The notes beneath the pieces were generated by a model, which saw only the letters and a list, made by a program, of their open reading frames with translations, was not told where the DNA came from and did no database searches. The position numbers were made by a program, and so were the translations under genes. Positions 8,690 through 16,800 of a stretch of 35,174 nt of DNA are shown here, one piece after another; the first letter of the stretch is position 1, and each line of letters starts with the position of its first letter. The DNA comes from Sphingomonas-like bacterium B12. GTDB taxonomy: Bacteria; Pseudomonadota; Alphaproteobacteria; Sphingomonadales; Sphingomonadaceae. The stretch is from assembly GCA_000333335.1 (NCBI GenBank), contig BACX01000345.1:1-35174 (forward strand), given 5' to 3'.

Positions 8690-9044
8690 TATACAGCACC
8701 TTTTCTGGGTCGGGTCTCATGCGGGGCGGCTGGCTGCGTCACTGGCCGAGGGCATTTGCAAGTGATCGACATTCTAAAGACGAAATATGATTTCAAGCCC
8801 GCCCGTTTGGAGCAACCGGGCATCCGTTCGCTAAAGCCGATCAATATTGCGGTCCTTAACCGTTCCAAATCCTGCGAGACCGTCTGAGTCGACTGATCTT
8901 ATCGTTAGCGACCGCAGCGAACCTTGTCTCGGTATTGCCGCCGCTTCTCTTCTGGGCGCGCCTTCGTGGCCAGCCAGATTCATCAGCGGCGTCGATCTAT
9001 TTTAGGATGTCCCACCGCTTTTCTGCCAGGAACGTTGCGGACCG
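8690..9044. other. intergenic stretch, nothing recognised
   Basis: A 355-bp gap between the TetR stop and the amidohydrolase stop, which converge. Reading frames here are short and do not resemble known proteins. No convincing hairpin with a T run, tRNA or repeat was found by eye. Confidence 0.5.
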
Positions 9045-10061
9045 TCAGCCGGCCAAGTGAGCGCCACCGCCCGTCAACCTGTGCCAGTTGCCGTGGGCGA
9101 ATGCCATTTTCTCCGCTTCAATCAGGCCGCATTCGGCGAGGAACCGGCGGGCGTCTCCGCCCGACCGATATTGGTAGGGGTAATCGGTCGAGAAGAGCAA
9201 CCGATCCGATCCAACGATGGCGACGGCGCGTTCGAGATAGTCGGGACTGAACAGGCCGCTCGCCGTTACGTAGAGATTGCGGCGCAGATAGGTCGCGATC
9301 GGATGCGCCAGGCCCGACACGCGGTCCATCACCTTCAGACGCTCGGCATAGAACAACACGAGCTCCCCCCAGTGGCCGAGGATTAACTGGAGGTCGGGCA
9401 AACGATCGAAGAGCCCCGATAGCAAGAGGCGGAGGAACTGGATCCCAGCGTCATAATGCCATCCGATGCCATACGTGGCGAGGGCGGCGTCCACCTGTGG
9501 CTTTATGCCGGAATAATAGGCTGCTCGCACGCCCATGGCGGGGGTGCGGGGATGAAGCAATATGGGCACGCCGAGCGCTGCCGCCTTATCGAAGAACGGC
9601 GCCAGGTCCGGATGGTCGAGGTTGCGATCACCGACGCGCCCACACAGCATCGCACCCTTGAAGCTAAGGGTGCGGATACATCGGTCCAGCTCCAACGCCG
9701 CTGCGTCCGGATCGCCGACCGGCAGGGTGGCGAGGGCCTGAAAGCGATCCGGCCGGCGCGCGATGGCAGCTGCAACGGCATCGTTGGCGCGGCGTGCCAG
9801 ATCGACCGCTTGGTGGCCGAGATCGTGCAGGGCTGGTGTTGTTAGCGACAGCACCTGAACGTCGAGGCCGGTCTCGTCCATCAGCGCGATCCGTTCGTCG
9901 GCGAGATCGAGCAAGCGCCGTTCGACTTCCCCCGAATGTACGGCGACGCTCGGGTCAGACACGGCCAGCCCGATGGTCTCCCAGCCGTCGCGCACATCCG
10001 TTGTCAGATAATGCTCCTCGACGCCGATCAGCTTCGGGCGCTGCTCTTTGCGGCTCACCAC
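9045..10061 (-). CDS. amidohydrolase-2 family protein, probable metal-dependent decarboxylase
   Basis: A 338-residue TIM-barrel metalloenzyme of the ACMSD/gamma-resorcylate decarboxylase group. Metal-site segments in order: VEEHY near residue 15-18, LLHPRTP mid-protein, LILGHWGE, and LLFSTDYPY near the C-terminus. The N-terminal motif is E-x-H (EEHY) rather than H-x-H, as in resorcylate and dihydroxybenzoate decarboxylases; this favours non-oxidative decarboxylation of an aromatic acid, as inference. The start is one of two consecutive GTG codons (10061 or 10058); the second overlaps the stop of the upstream SDR gene as GTGA, so the pair is translationally coupled. Likely controlled by the LysR gene upstream of the SDR. 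Confidence 0.88.
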   Translation of the reverse strand: MVSRKEQRPKLIGVEEHYLTTDVRDGWETIGLAVSDPSVAVHSGEVERRLLDLADERIALMDETGLDVQVLSLTTPALHDLGHQAVDLARRANDAVAAAIARRPDRFQALATLPVGDPDAAALELDRCIRTLSFKGAMLCGRVGDRNLDHPDLAPFFDKAAALGVPILLHPRTPAMGVRAAYYSGIKPQVDAALATYGIGWHYDAGIQFLRLLLSGLFDRLPDLQLILGHWGELVLFYAERLKVMDRVSGLAHPIATYLRRNLYVTASGLFSPDYLERAVAIVGSDRLLFSTDYPYQYRSGGDARRFLAECGLIEAEKMAFAHGNWHRLTGGGAHLAG

Positions 10062-10768
10062 GGCACCGTCCCGCCATGTCGGTCGATGAAGCGTAAGCCC
10101 GGTGTGCTCTGCTGGGCGATGAGCGTCTCGACAAGCTCGGGGATCGTCTCCTCGATGCTGAAGGGGGCCTCCGGGCCGCCCAGTTCAGTCCGTATCCAGC
10201 CCGGCGCCATCAGAATTAGCGGGCGGCCATCGCCGACGTGGCGAGCGGCATAGCTACGCATATACTGGTTGAGCGCGGCCTTGCTGCCCCGATAGCCCTC
10301 GTGGCCGCCCTTTTCGTTGCTGGCGATGCTGCCCTGTCCGGACGACATGACACCGATGAGGCCGCCCGGACGGACAAGGTGCTGCAAATGTTCGACGACC
10401 CGCATCACGCCGAGCGCGTTCGTCAGCATCACCCGCACGAACTCCTCGGTCGAGGTTTCGGCAATCGTCTCGGCCTGATCGCGGTTGGCCGTGCCGGCGT
10501 TGACGAACAGCATGTTGTAGGCGCAACCGGACAGCTTGGTGCGTAGGTCGGCGATCTGGTCGGGCTCCGTAATGTCGAGCTGTTGGATTATGACTTTGCC
10601 GTGGCAGGTGTCGGCCAGGTTGTGTAGCTCCGTCCGGCCATCCTCGCGCACGGTGCCAGTGACGTGCCAGTTCTTTTTCACGAACGCGCCCGCCATTGCC
10701 AGCCCGAGGCCGCGTGATGCTCCGACGAGCAGGATGGTCGGGGATAATTGTTCTGATCTGTGATCCAT
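10055..10768 (-). CDS. short-chain dehydrogenase/reductase (SDR)
   Basis: A 237-residue NAD(P)-dependent oxidoreductase. The Rossmann glycine motif GASRGLG is at residues 16-22, NAG sits in LFVNAGTAN, the catalytic serine lies in VMSSGQGS, and YRGSK gives the YxxxK pair. The start is set at the ATG 10768: a clear AAAGGAG lies 9 bases upstream, and the extra nine residues of the longer frame lack such support. It overlaps the amidohydrolase gene and is divergent from the LysR gene, 126 bp away. The overlap suggests both enzymes serve one short pathway on a cyclic or aromatic substrate; the substrate is not evident. Confidence 0.9.
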   Translation of the reverse strand: MDHRSEQLSPTILLVGASRGLGLAMAGAFVKKNWHVTGTVREDGRTELHNLADTCHGKVIIQQLDITEPDQIADLRTKLSGCAYNMLFVNAGTANRDQAETIAETSTEEFVRVMLTNALGVMRVVEHLQHLVRPGGLIGVMSSGQGSIASNEKGGHEGYRGSKAALNQYMRSYAARHVGDGRPLILMAPGWIRTELGGPEAPFSIEETIPELVETLIAQQSTPGLRFIDRHGGTVPW

Positions 10769-10814
10769 GGCGCTACTCCTTTGCATTGCGCCCATGATGT
10801 GACGGGACGCACGG

Positions 10815-10831
10815 CATGCGCCAGACGCATG
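10815..10831. promoter_or_regulatory. candidate LysR-type operator
   Basis: The inverted repeat CATGCG-N5-CGCATG lies midway in the 126-bp gap between the divergent SDR and lysR starts. The 17-bp dyad fits the usual LysR binding-site geometry (dyad around a T-N11-A core), although the exact T-N11-A spacing is only approximate. Seen directly; binding is inferred from position. Confidence 0.4.
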
Positions 10832-10894
10832 GCAAGCAAATCACAGTTGCATGCTGCGCTATGGTTCCCGGGGCACAGCGGCTATACGGCTCCC

Positions 10895-11800
10895 ATGGCT
10901 GGCATCGACCTCAACCTCCTGACCGCGCTCGACATGCTGCTGGCCGAGCGCAGTGTGACGGCCGCCGCGAGGCGCATGGGCCTCAGTGTGTCCGCTATGA
11001 GCCGGACGCTGACCAGGCTTCGCGTCGCGACCGGCGATCCCCTCCTGGTGCAAGCGGGGCGCTCGCTCGTGCCGACACCCTATGCCGAGCAGCTGACCTC
11101 CCGCGTCCATGCAGCCGCTCAGGAGGCGCGAGCGGTGCTGGCACCGGCTTCCGGCAACATTGATCTTCTAGCACTGGACCGGACATTTACGATCCGAGCG
11201 AACGAGGGCTTCGTGGCGCTGTTCGCGCCCGCCCTCATCGTCGCCATCGCCGGCGAGGCGCCCCACGTCCGGCTCCGCTTCGCCCCTAAGCCGGACAAGG
11301 CCGCGGTCCCGTTGCGAGACGGCGCGATCGACATCGAGATCGGGACGATGGGCGCGTCCGCTCCCGAGATGCGAAGCCAGCTCATCTTTCGCGACCGCTT
11401 CGTCGGGGCAGCGCGCCGGGACCATCCGCTTTTCTCCGGGCCGATCACGGCAGCGGGTTACGCCGCCTTCGGGCATGTTGCCACATCTCGTCGGGGTGCG
11501 TGGACGGGGCCGGTAGACGATGCCCTGCACGATCTCGGCCTACGGCGCCAAGTCATCGCCATGGTGCCGGGCTTCCTGGATGCAATCGCCATCGCGCGCC
11601 GCTCCGAACTGATCGCGCTCGTGCCGCGCTCGTGCTTGCAAAGTGGCGAAGCGGCGACCGAGGCAGTGCGGAGCTTTGACCTACCCGTGTCGACGCCGGA
11701 GCTTACCGTCAGCCTCATGTGGCACCCGCGCCTCGACGCCGATCCGGCTCACCGCTGGCTGCGACAAAAGCTGATCGCAACGTGCAGAGACCCAGCTTAG
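10895..11800 (+). CDS. LysR-family transcriptional regulator
   Basis: A 301-residue regulator. The winged helix-turn-helix is at the N-terminus (DLNLLTALDMLLAERSVTAAARRMGLSVSAMSRTLTRLRVATGDPLLVQAGRSL), followed by an effector-binding domain with the usual TFTIRANEGF and DIEIGTMG segments. The start is set at ATG 10895 because the family's conserved helix begins at once after it; in-frame ATG 10829 would add 22 residues without homology and would run over the palindrome. No strong Shine-Dalgarno is seen. Its divergent placement relative to the SDR-amidohydrolase pair makes those genes its likely targets. Confidence 0.92.
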   Translation: MAGIDLNLLTALDMLLAERSVTAAARRMGLSVSAMSRTLTRLRVATGDPLLVQAGRSLVPTPYAEQLTSRVHAAAQEARAVLAPASGNIDLLALDRTFTIRANEGFVALFAPALIVAIAGEAPHVRLRFAPKPDKAAVPLRDGAIDIEIGTMGASAPEMRSQLIFRDRFVGAARRDHPLFSGPITAAGYAAFGHVATSRRGAWTGPVDDALHDLGLRRQVIAMVPGFLDAIAIARRSELIALVPRSCLQSGEAATEAVRSFDLPVSTPELTVSLMWHPRLDADPAHRWLRQKLIATCRDPA

Positions 11801-11869
11801 CGATCGAAAGGATCGACAGTGCAAGCTCTGACCGGCTCGGCTTCTTCGCGCCCAACTGTCGCCGTTGGT

Positions 11870-11887
11870 GGATCGGGCGGCCGATCC
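11870..11887. terminator. possible bidirectional hairpin between convergent lysR and crp genes
   Basis: GGATCGG and CCGATCC (11870-11876, 11881-11887) form a 7-bp stem with a 4-base loop in the gap between two convergent genes. There is no T run on either strand, so a terminator role rests on location only. Confidence 0.3.
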
Positions 11888-11957
11888 CGAAACCTGCCCT
11901 TCGTTCATACCGATCATCATGGTGATCGATGGCCGCGACGTGGACACAAATCCAGCT

Positions 11958-12707
11958 TCAAGACGCATCCGCCGCACCAGAGCGTTGCGGAAGCCATGAG
12001 GGATTGCGCTGTAGGCGCCGCGTCGGCAGCGATGCGAGGTTCCTCAGTCCAGCGATGTCCGTCATGTCGATAATCTTGCCTCTCCGATGGATCAGCCCGT
12101 CCTGCTGAAGGCTCCGTAGAGCTCGATTGACTGATACAGAAGTAAGGCTGACGATATCGCCGATCTGTTCCTGCGAGAGCGGAAGCTCGAATTCAGGACC
12201 GGTGCTCGGGTCGATTGCGACGAGCCGCTCATGAAGGTGGATCAGCAGCATGGCGAGCCGCTGATCGGCGCTCATTCGGCCCACGCAGACGAGCCTGTCC
12301 ATCAGTACAACCCGTTCCTCCTGCGCCGCAAGAAAGAACAGCACACCGAGACGCGGGAACCGCGCGAAGATCGCACCCAGATCATTCAGATCGACGGCGG
12401 CGATCCTCGCATCGGTCAATGCCACCAACGTGTCGGCGGCGTGCGTGAGCGGCAGGCTGGGGGCGCCGACTACATCCCCAGGCATATGGACCTTCAGGAA
12501 CTGGCGATTGCCGTCGCCGAGCCGGATGCTGCTGCCGACCCACCCTTTGAGCAATACATAGAGACTTGGGGAAGCGTCTCCTTCGTGACGGAGCACCTGG
12601 TTGCGGCGAAGGAGGACCGGCTCACCAGCCAGCTTGGCGAGTGCCGCCTTCTCGTCGGAGCTCAGGTCCGCCAGGGCGGAAAAACGATGCCGCGAGAAAT
12701 TCGACAT
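11958..12707 (-). CDS. Crp/Fnr-family transcriptional regulator
   Basis: A 249-residue regulator with a cyclic-nucleotide-binding-like beta-roll at about residues 15-125 (VLRHEGDASPSLYVLLKGWV, HMPGDVVGAPSL), a dimerisation helix, and a C-terminal winged HTH (LPLSQEQIGDIVSLTSVSVNRALRSLQQDGLIHRRGKII). There is no N-terminal cysteine cluster, so it is not an oxygen-sensing Fnr of the Fe-S type. The C-terminal tail after the HTH is longer than usual and rich in Arg and Ser. The signal it senses is unknown. It lies 51 bp downstream of the TIGR03032-type gene, same strand, so it may share its transcript, although no strong Shine-Dalgarno is seen. Confidence 0.88.
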   Translation of the reverse strand: MSNFSRHRFSALADLSSDEKAALAKLAGEPVLLRRNQVLRHEGDASPSLYVLLKGWVGSSIRLGDGNRQFLKVHMPGDVVGAPSLPLTHAADTLVALTDARIAAVDLNDLGAIFARFPRLGVLFFLAAQEERVVLMDRLVCVGRMSADQRLAMLLIHLHERLVAIDPSTGPEFELPLSQEQIGDIVSLTSVSVNRALRSLQQDGLIHRRGKIIDMTDIAGLRNLASLPTRRLQRNPSWLPQRSGAADAS

Positions 12708-12758
12708 CAGCGCAGCAGCGCGGAGCTGCGGAGGTCGTCATCCCGGGCTGTGCAAACA

Positions 12759-13811
12759 TTAAGCGTCGAACGTGACGGTGGACTGGATCTCCAGCGTTCC
12801 GACACCCAGCGACATTGGGCATCGTACGTCCGGAAGCGCCGCCACATCGAAAAGCTCGGCGATGGCGCCGTCGAGCTTGATCCACTCGACGATATCGCCG
12901 TGCCGAAGATTGATAATGAACACGCCACACCAGGCCTCGCCATCCCGCTTCTCGATCTCCCCTTGCAGCGCCAGCTCCTTGAAGCTGCCGTCGCGGGGCT
13001 TGGAAGCAGTTACGATGGCAAAGCCATTATGGATGGCGAGGCCGCGCATAAATCCCGGACAAAAGGCTATATTCTCCTGAGTGCCGGTCTCCGGATCGAT
13101 GGCGATGAGCTGACCGCGCCCGGAATCCAGCGCATAGAGGCGGTCGCCGTCGAGCCGCGGGCTGTGCGGCATGGAGAGCTGATCGGTGACGATCCGCCCG
13201 GTCGAAACCTCGATGATCACGCCGCCCTGATCACGCCGCGCGCGCCAGCCGCTAAGCAGGTCGGTCTGGCTAACCGCCGATACGTAGGCGGGAGCGCCAT
13301 CGTTCATGGCGAGGCCGTTCAGGTGGCAGCGATCTTCGCCCGCCAGCTTGGAGATGAAATCGGGCCGCCACACCGGCCGGAAGCTGTGGACCGGATCGAT
13401 CGTGGCGAGGCAGCTATACTTCGTATTGACGAAAATCGGGTTGCCGTCGGCGAGGATGCCGATCTCGTGAATGTCGATGTCCCCGGTGGTGAAGCCCTGG
13501 CGGGGTACCAAGCAGCTGTCGAACGAGCCGTTGGCCTGCTCGCCGGGGCGCAGCATCTCCTCCAGCCGCCAGAGCTGAAAATGCGATCCTACCCAGAGGC
13601 GCGGTCCGTCGCGGCAGATACCCATCGCGCGCGTGAAATTCTGCTGGTTGAAGGAGACGCTGCCGTTCGGCAGCACGCCGACAAGAAAGAGTTGGCCGGT
13701 CTGGTAGGAGGTGAAGCCGAGGCTGACCCGGTTCGCCTCCAGCCAACCCGTCAGGCCGCGTGACACCGATATGCTGGTATCGCCCTGCGCGGGGTTGCTG
13801 ATCGTCGACAT
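12759..13811 (-). CDS. TIGR03032-family protein (beta-propeller-like, function unknown)
   Basis: A 350-residue soluble protein. Recurring blocks such as GSHFQLWRLEEM, FVNTKYSCLATIDPVHSFRPVWRPDFISKL, EDRCHLNGLAMNDGAPAYVSAVS and SMPHSPRLDGDRLYALDSGRGQLIAIDPETG match what I know of the TIGR03032 family, which has a beta-propeller-like pattern and no settled function. No signal peptide is visible. ATG 13811 is preferred over the TTG at 13814. Its Shine-Dalgarno GAGGAG lies inside the 3' arm of an 11-bp hairpin. The gene follows the autotransporter on the same strand after 56 bp, so the two may be co-transcribed with separate translational control. Confidence 0.8.
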   Translation of the reverse strand: MSTISNPAQGDTSISVSRGLTGWLEANRVSLGFTSYQTGQLFLVGVLPNGSVSFNQQNFTRAMGICRDGPRLWVGSHFQLWRLEEMLRPGEQANGSFDSCLVPRQGFTTGDIDIHEIGILADGNPIFVNTKYSCLATIDPVHSFRPVWRPDFISKLAGEDRCHLNGLAMNDGAPAYVSAVSQTDLLSGWRARRDQGGVIIEVSTGRIVTDQLSMPHSPRLDGDRLYALDSGRGQLIAIDPETGTQENIAFCPGFMRGLAIHNGFAIVTASKPRDGSFKELALQGEIEKRDGEAWCGVFIINLRHGDIVEWIKLDGAIAELFDVAALPDVRCPMSLGVGTLEIQSTVTFDA

Positions 13812-13814
13812 CAA

Positions 13815-13840
13815 CCGGCTCCTCGTTCCCGAGGAGCCGG
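13815..13840 (-). promoter_or_regulatory. GNRA-capped hairpin covering the Shine-Dalgarno of the TIGR03032 gene
   Basis: Read on the minus strand, an 11-bp perfect stem (CCGGCTCCTCG with CGAGGAGCCGG) is closed by the tetraloop GGAA, a GNRA loop. The GAGGAG ribosome site is buried in the 3' arm, and the ATG begins four bases after the stem. It also follows the autotransporter stop (13868) by 27 bases but lacks a T run, so ribosome-site masking, RNA stabilisation of the upstream message, or termination are all possible. Confidence 0.6.
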
Positions 13841-13867
13841 CTTAGCCCGTGGGGCGGTCATCCGCGA

Positions 13868-16800
13868 TCAGAACTTGATGCGGATGCCGGCGCGGCCGCC
13901 GCCGCCCTTGTAATCGCCATGCTTGGCATATTCGCCGAAGCCCTCGACGAAGCCTGTTACGCCGCCCGGTGTGGTGACGTTGAAGCCGATCTTGGCCTCG
14001 CCATAATCGGGCAGGCGATCGTTGCGGTAATCGAGCGATTGGCCGCCGTTGATGAAGTCGATGCCGTCCTTGCCCTTGAACTCGTGGACGTAATTGCCCT
14101 GGGCGTAGATGACGGCCGTCGAGCCCCCCATGTCCATCTTGCTACCGATGCGGAGGCCGGCCTTGCCGCGCAGACCATCCAGATTGTCGAAGTCGATGGT
14201 CGAGCCGAGCGCATGGATGTCCTTCAAGTCGGTGCGGACGTAGGCGATCGTCGCGACCGGCTCGGCGTAGAAGCTGTCGCCGCCCAGCCGGAAGCCGACC
14301 TCACCCTGCACGCCGTAGCTCATGCCGTGGAACTTGTCGGCATAGCCGGCCAGCGGGCTCTTCGAGTTGATCCAGTAATAGTCGTACTTGCCGAGCACGT
14401 TGGCGAAGAGGCTACCCGAGACGTAGCTCGCATAGGCGCCGACGTTGGCGACCGAGTAGTTCACGCGGTCGGCGGAGTTCTGGAAGGTCAGGTCGGAATT
14501 GAGGTAGCCGCCCGTCACGCCGAACACGACATTGCCCGAGCCCATGTCGCGCGAGCCGAGATCCATGCCGAGCTGGAAGCCGAAGGCGTCCTGACGGTAA
14601 GAGAGGTTCACCGCGCGGCTCTGGCCGAAGGTGGTGTCGGTGCCGCCATCCCTGCGGGTAACGGTGCCACCGTAAAACTGGCCCCAGATGCGGCCGCCAT
14701 CGGCCCCGCCGCCGGCGAACTTGGCGTCGCGCAGATCACTCATGTGCGACGACCAGGCATCCGCCGATTTGTACCAGAGTTGCTGCGCGCCTTCGTTGAT
14801 CTTGAGCGCGCGGAAGACGGCGTCTCCGGGCGTCGCCACCAAACTGTAGCTGTTGTTCGCGGCGTTGAAGCTCACGCCATAGTGGATGAAGCCCTGGTTC
14901 ACCGATTGCGCGGCGACGCTGAAGGCGGCCGCCGAGGAGCCGGCTCCGCCCGTCGCGAAGACGGTGCCGTTATTGAGCACCGCGCCGTTCGCGCCGACCG
15001 GGTTGACGATCACGCCGGTCGATCCGGTGATCGCGCCGGCCGCATTCAGCTGGTCGGAGGTCGAGGTGCCGCCCGCCGTCCCGAAGGCGACATCGATGCC
15101 GAGCGTGCTGTTGCCCGATCCGGTAAAGGTGCTCGACGTATCGAGCATGTCGCCAGCATGGCCGTTGCGCAGATCGACGAGGCCCGAATTGTTGAACGCC
15201 TCCAGTCCGGTCAGATGCACCGTGCCTGCCGCAGCGGCGCCCGGCAGCACCTTGAACGTGCCGGAATTGTTGAACGTGTCGGTGCCCGTGCCGAAATCCT
15301 GATCGTATTTCGCGTTGTAAGTGCCGGAGTTGTTGACCGTGTCATCCGATCCGGTCGCGAAGCCGATCGTACCGGTGAAGGTTCCGCTGTTGTTGAAGGT
15401 CAGCGGCGTCGCATTGAACACGTTGATGATCGGCGCGGTGCCGTCGCCAGTGATCGTGCCAGCGTTGTTCACCGTCGCGGTGCCGCCGGCGAGGATATCG
15501 GCATTGCCGCCCGCCTGGGTGAGCGATCCGTTGGCACCGAGGTTGAGCGTCGCGTCGGTCGCCGCCGCGATGAACACCGCATTGCCGCCGCCGCCGCTGG
15601 TCGCGCCGTTGAGCGTGACGGTCGCGGCATCGGTGAAGCTGCCCGCATAGACCGCCTCGCGGCTGGCCGAGGAGGCCGTGCCGGTGGTGATGCTCACCGG
15701 GCCCGCGCCGCGGCCCTGCACGCCGACCGCGTTGGCGCCCGTCGTCGCGACGCTGCCCGCGTTGATCGTCACCGATCCGCCGCCGCTATAGGCGAGGATC
15801 CCCGAGGCATTGTCGCCCGACGTCTTGACCGCGCCGGTGGTGACCGAAACCGGATCGGTGCCGAGGCCGGTCGCCTCGACGCCGATCGCGAGGCCGCCTG
15901 CCGTCGTGACGTTGCCGGCATTCACCGTCACCGCGCCGTTGCCCTGGGCGCGGATGCCGTCGGCTCCATCGCCCATCGTGCTGATATTCCCGGTCTTGAC
16001 CGAGACCGGGCCTGCCAGCGCCGAGGCATCCACACCGATAGCACCGTAGCCGGCCGTGGAGACCGTGCCGGTGCCGCTGATCGCCACGCCCTGCGTGCCG
16101 TAGGCGGAGATGCCGAAGGCGTTGTCGCCGGCAGTCGACACCGCGCCGTTGTTGATCACGGTTGCGGTGCCGTTGGTCGCCGTGACGTTCACGGCGTCGG
16201 CATAATTGGCCGAATAGGCCTTCATGCCCTGCGTTGAGACATTGCCGTTGATCGTCACCGACGCGTTGGCGCCGGTCGCGATCACCGCATTGGAGTCGTT
16301 GCCCGTGGTCGAGACGTTGTTGACAGTGACGGCGGCATCGCCCGTGCCCGAATAGGCATAGACGCCGGTCGAGCTGGCCGCCGTCGTCGCGATCGTGCCG
16401 GTGCTGGTCACCGTAGCATTGCCGGTATCGGAGAAGGCGTAGATGCCCGCCGAATCCACCGCGCCGGTCGAGACATTGCCGGCGGTGACGTTGACGTCGC
16501 CGGTCGCCTCCGCATCGATACCGGCGGAGAAGGCGCCTGCGGTCGTCACGTTGTTGGCGCTGACCGTCGCGCTCGTGCCGCCGAGCGCGCGGATGCCGGC
16601 CGAGTTGAAGCCGCCCGTCGAAACGTCGCCGGCATTGACCGTGACATCGCCCTGGCGCGCCGTGCCATAGATGCCGATCGCGCTGTCGCCGGCCGTCGAG
16701 ACGGTGCCGGTCGAGGTGACGACGACGTTGCCGCCATAATTGCCGGTCGCCTGGATGCCGACAGCGTTGCCGCCCGTCGTCGTGACGTTGCCGGCATTGA

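Noticed and set aside
12231-13763. 510-residue plus-strand frame
   Set aside because: It runs antisense across both the Crp/Fnr and TIGR03032 genes, which have clear family motifs.
13919-16237. 772-residue plus-strand open frame opposite the autotransporter
   Set aside because: It is the mirror frame of a high-G+C repeat gene; its composition is Arg/Ala/Val-rich with no domain, and it lacks a convincing ribosome site.
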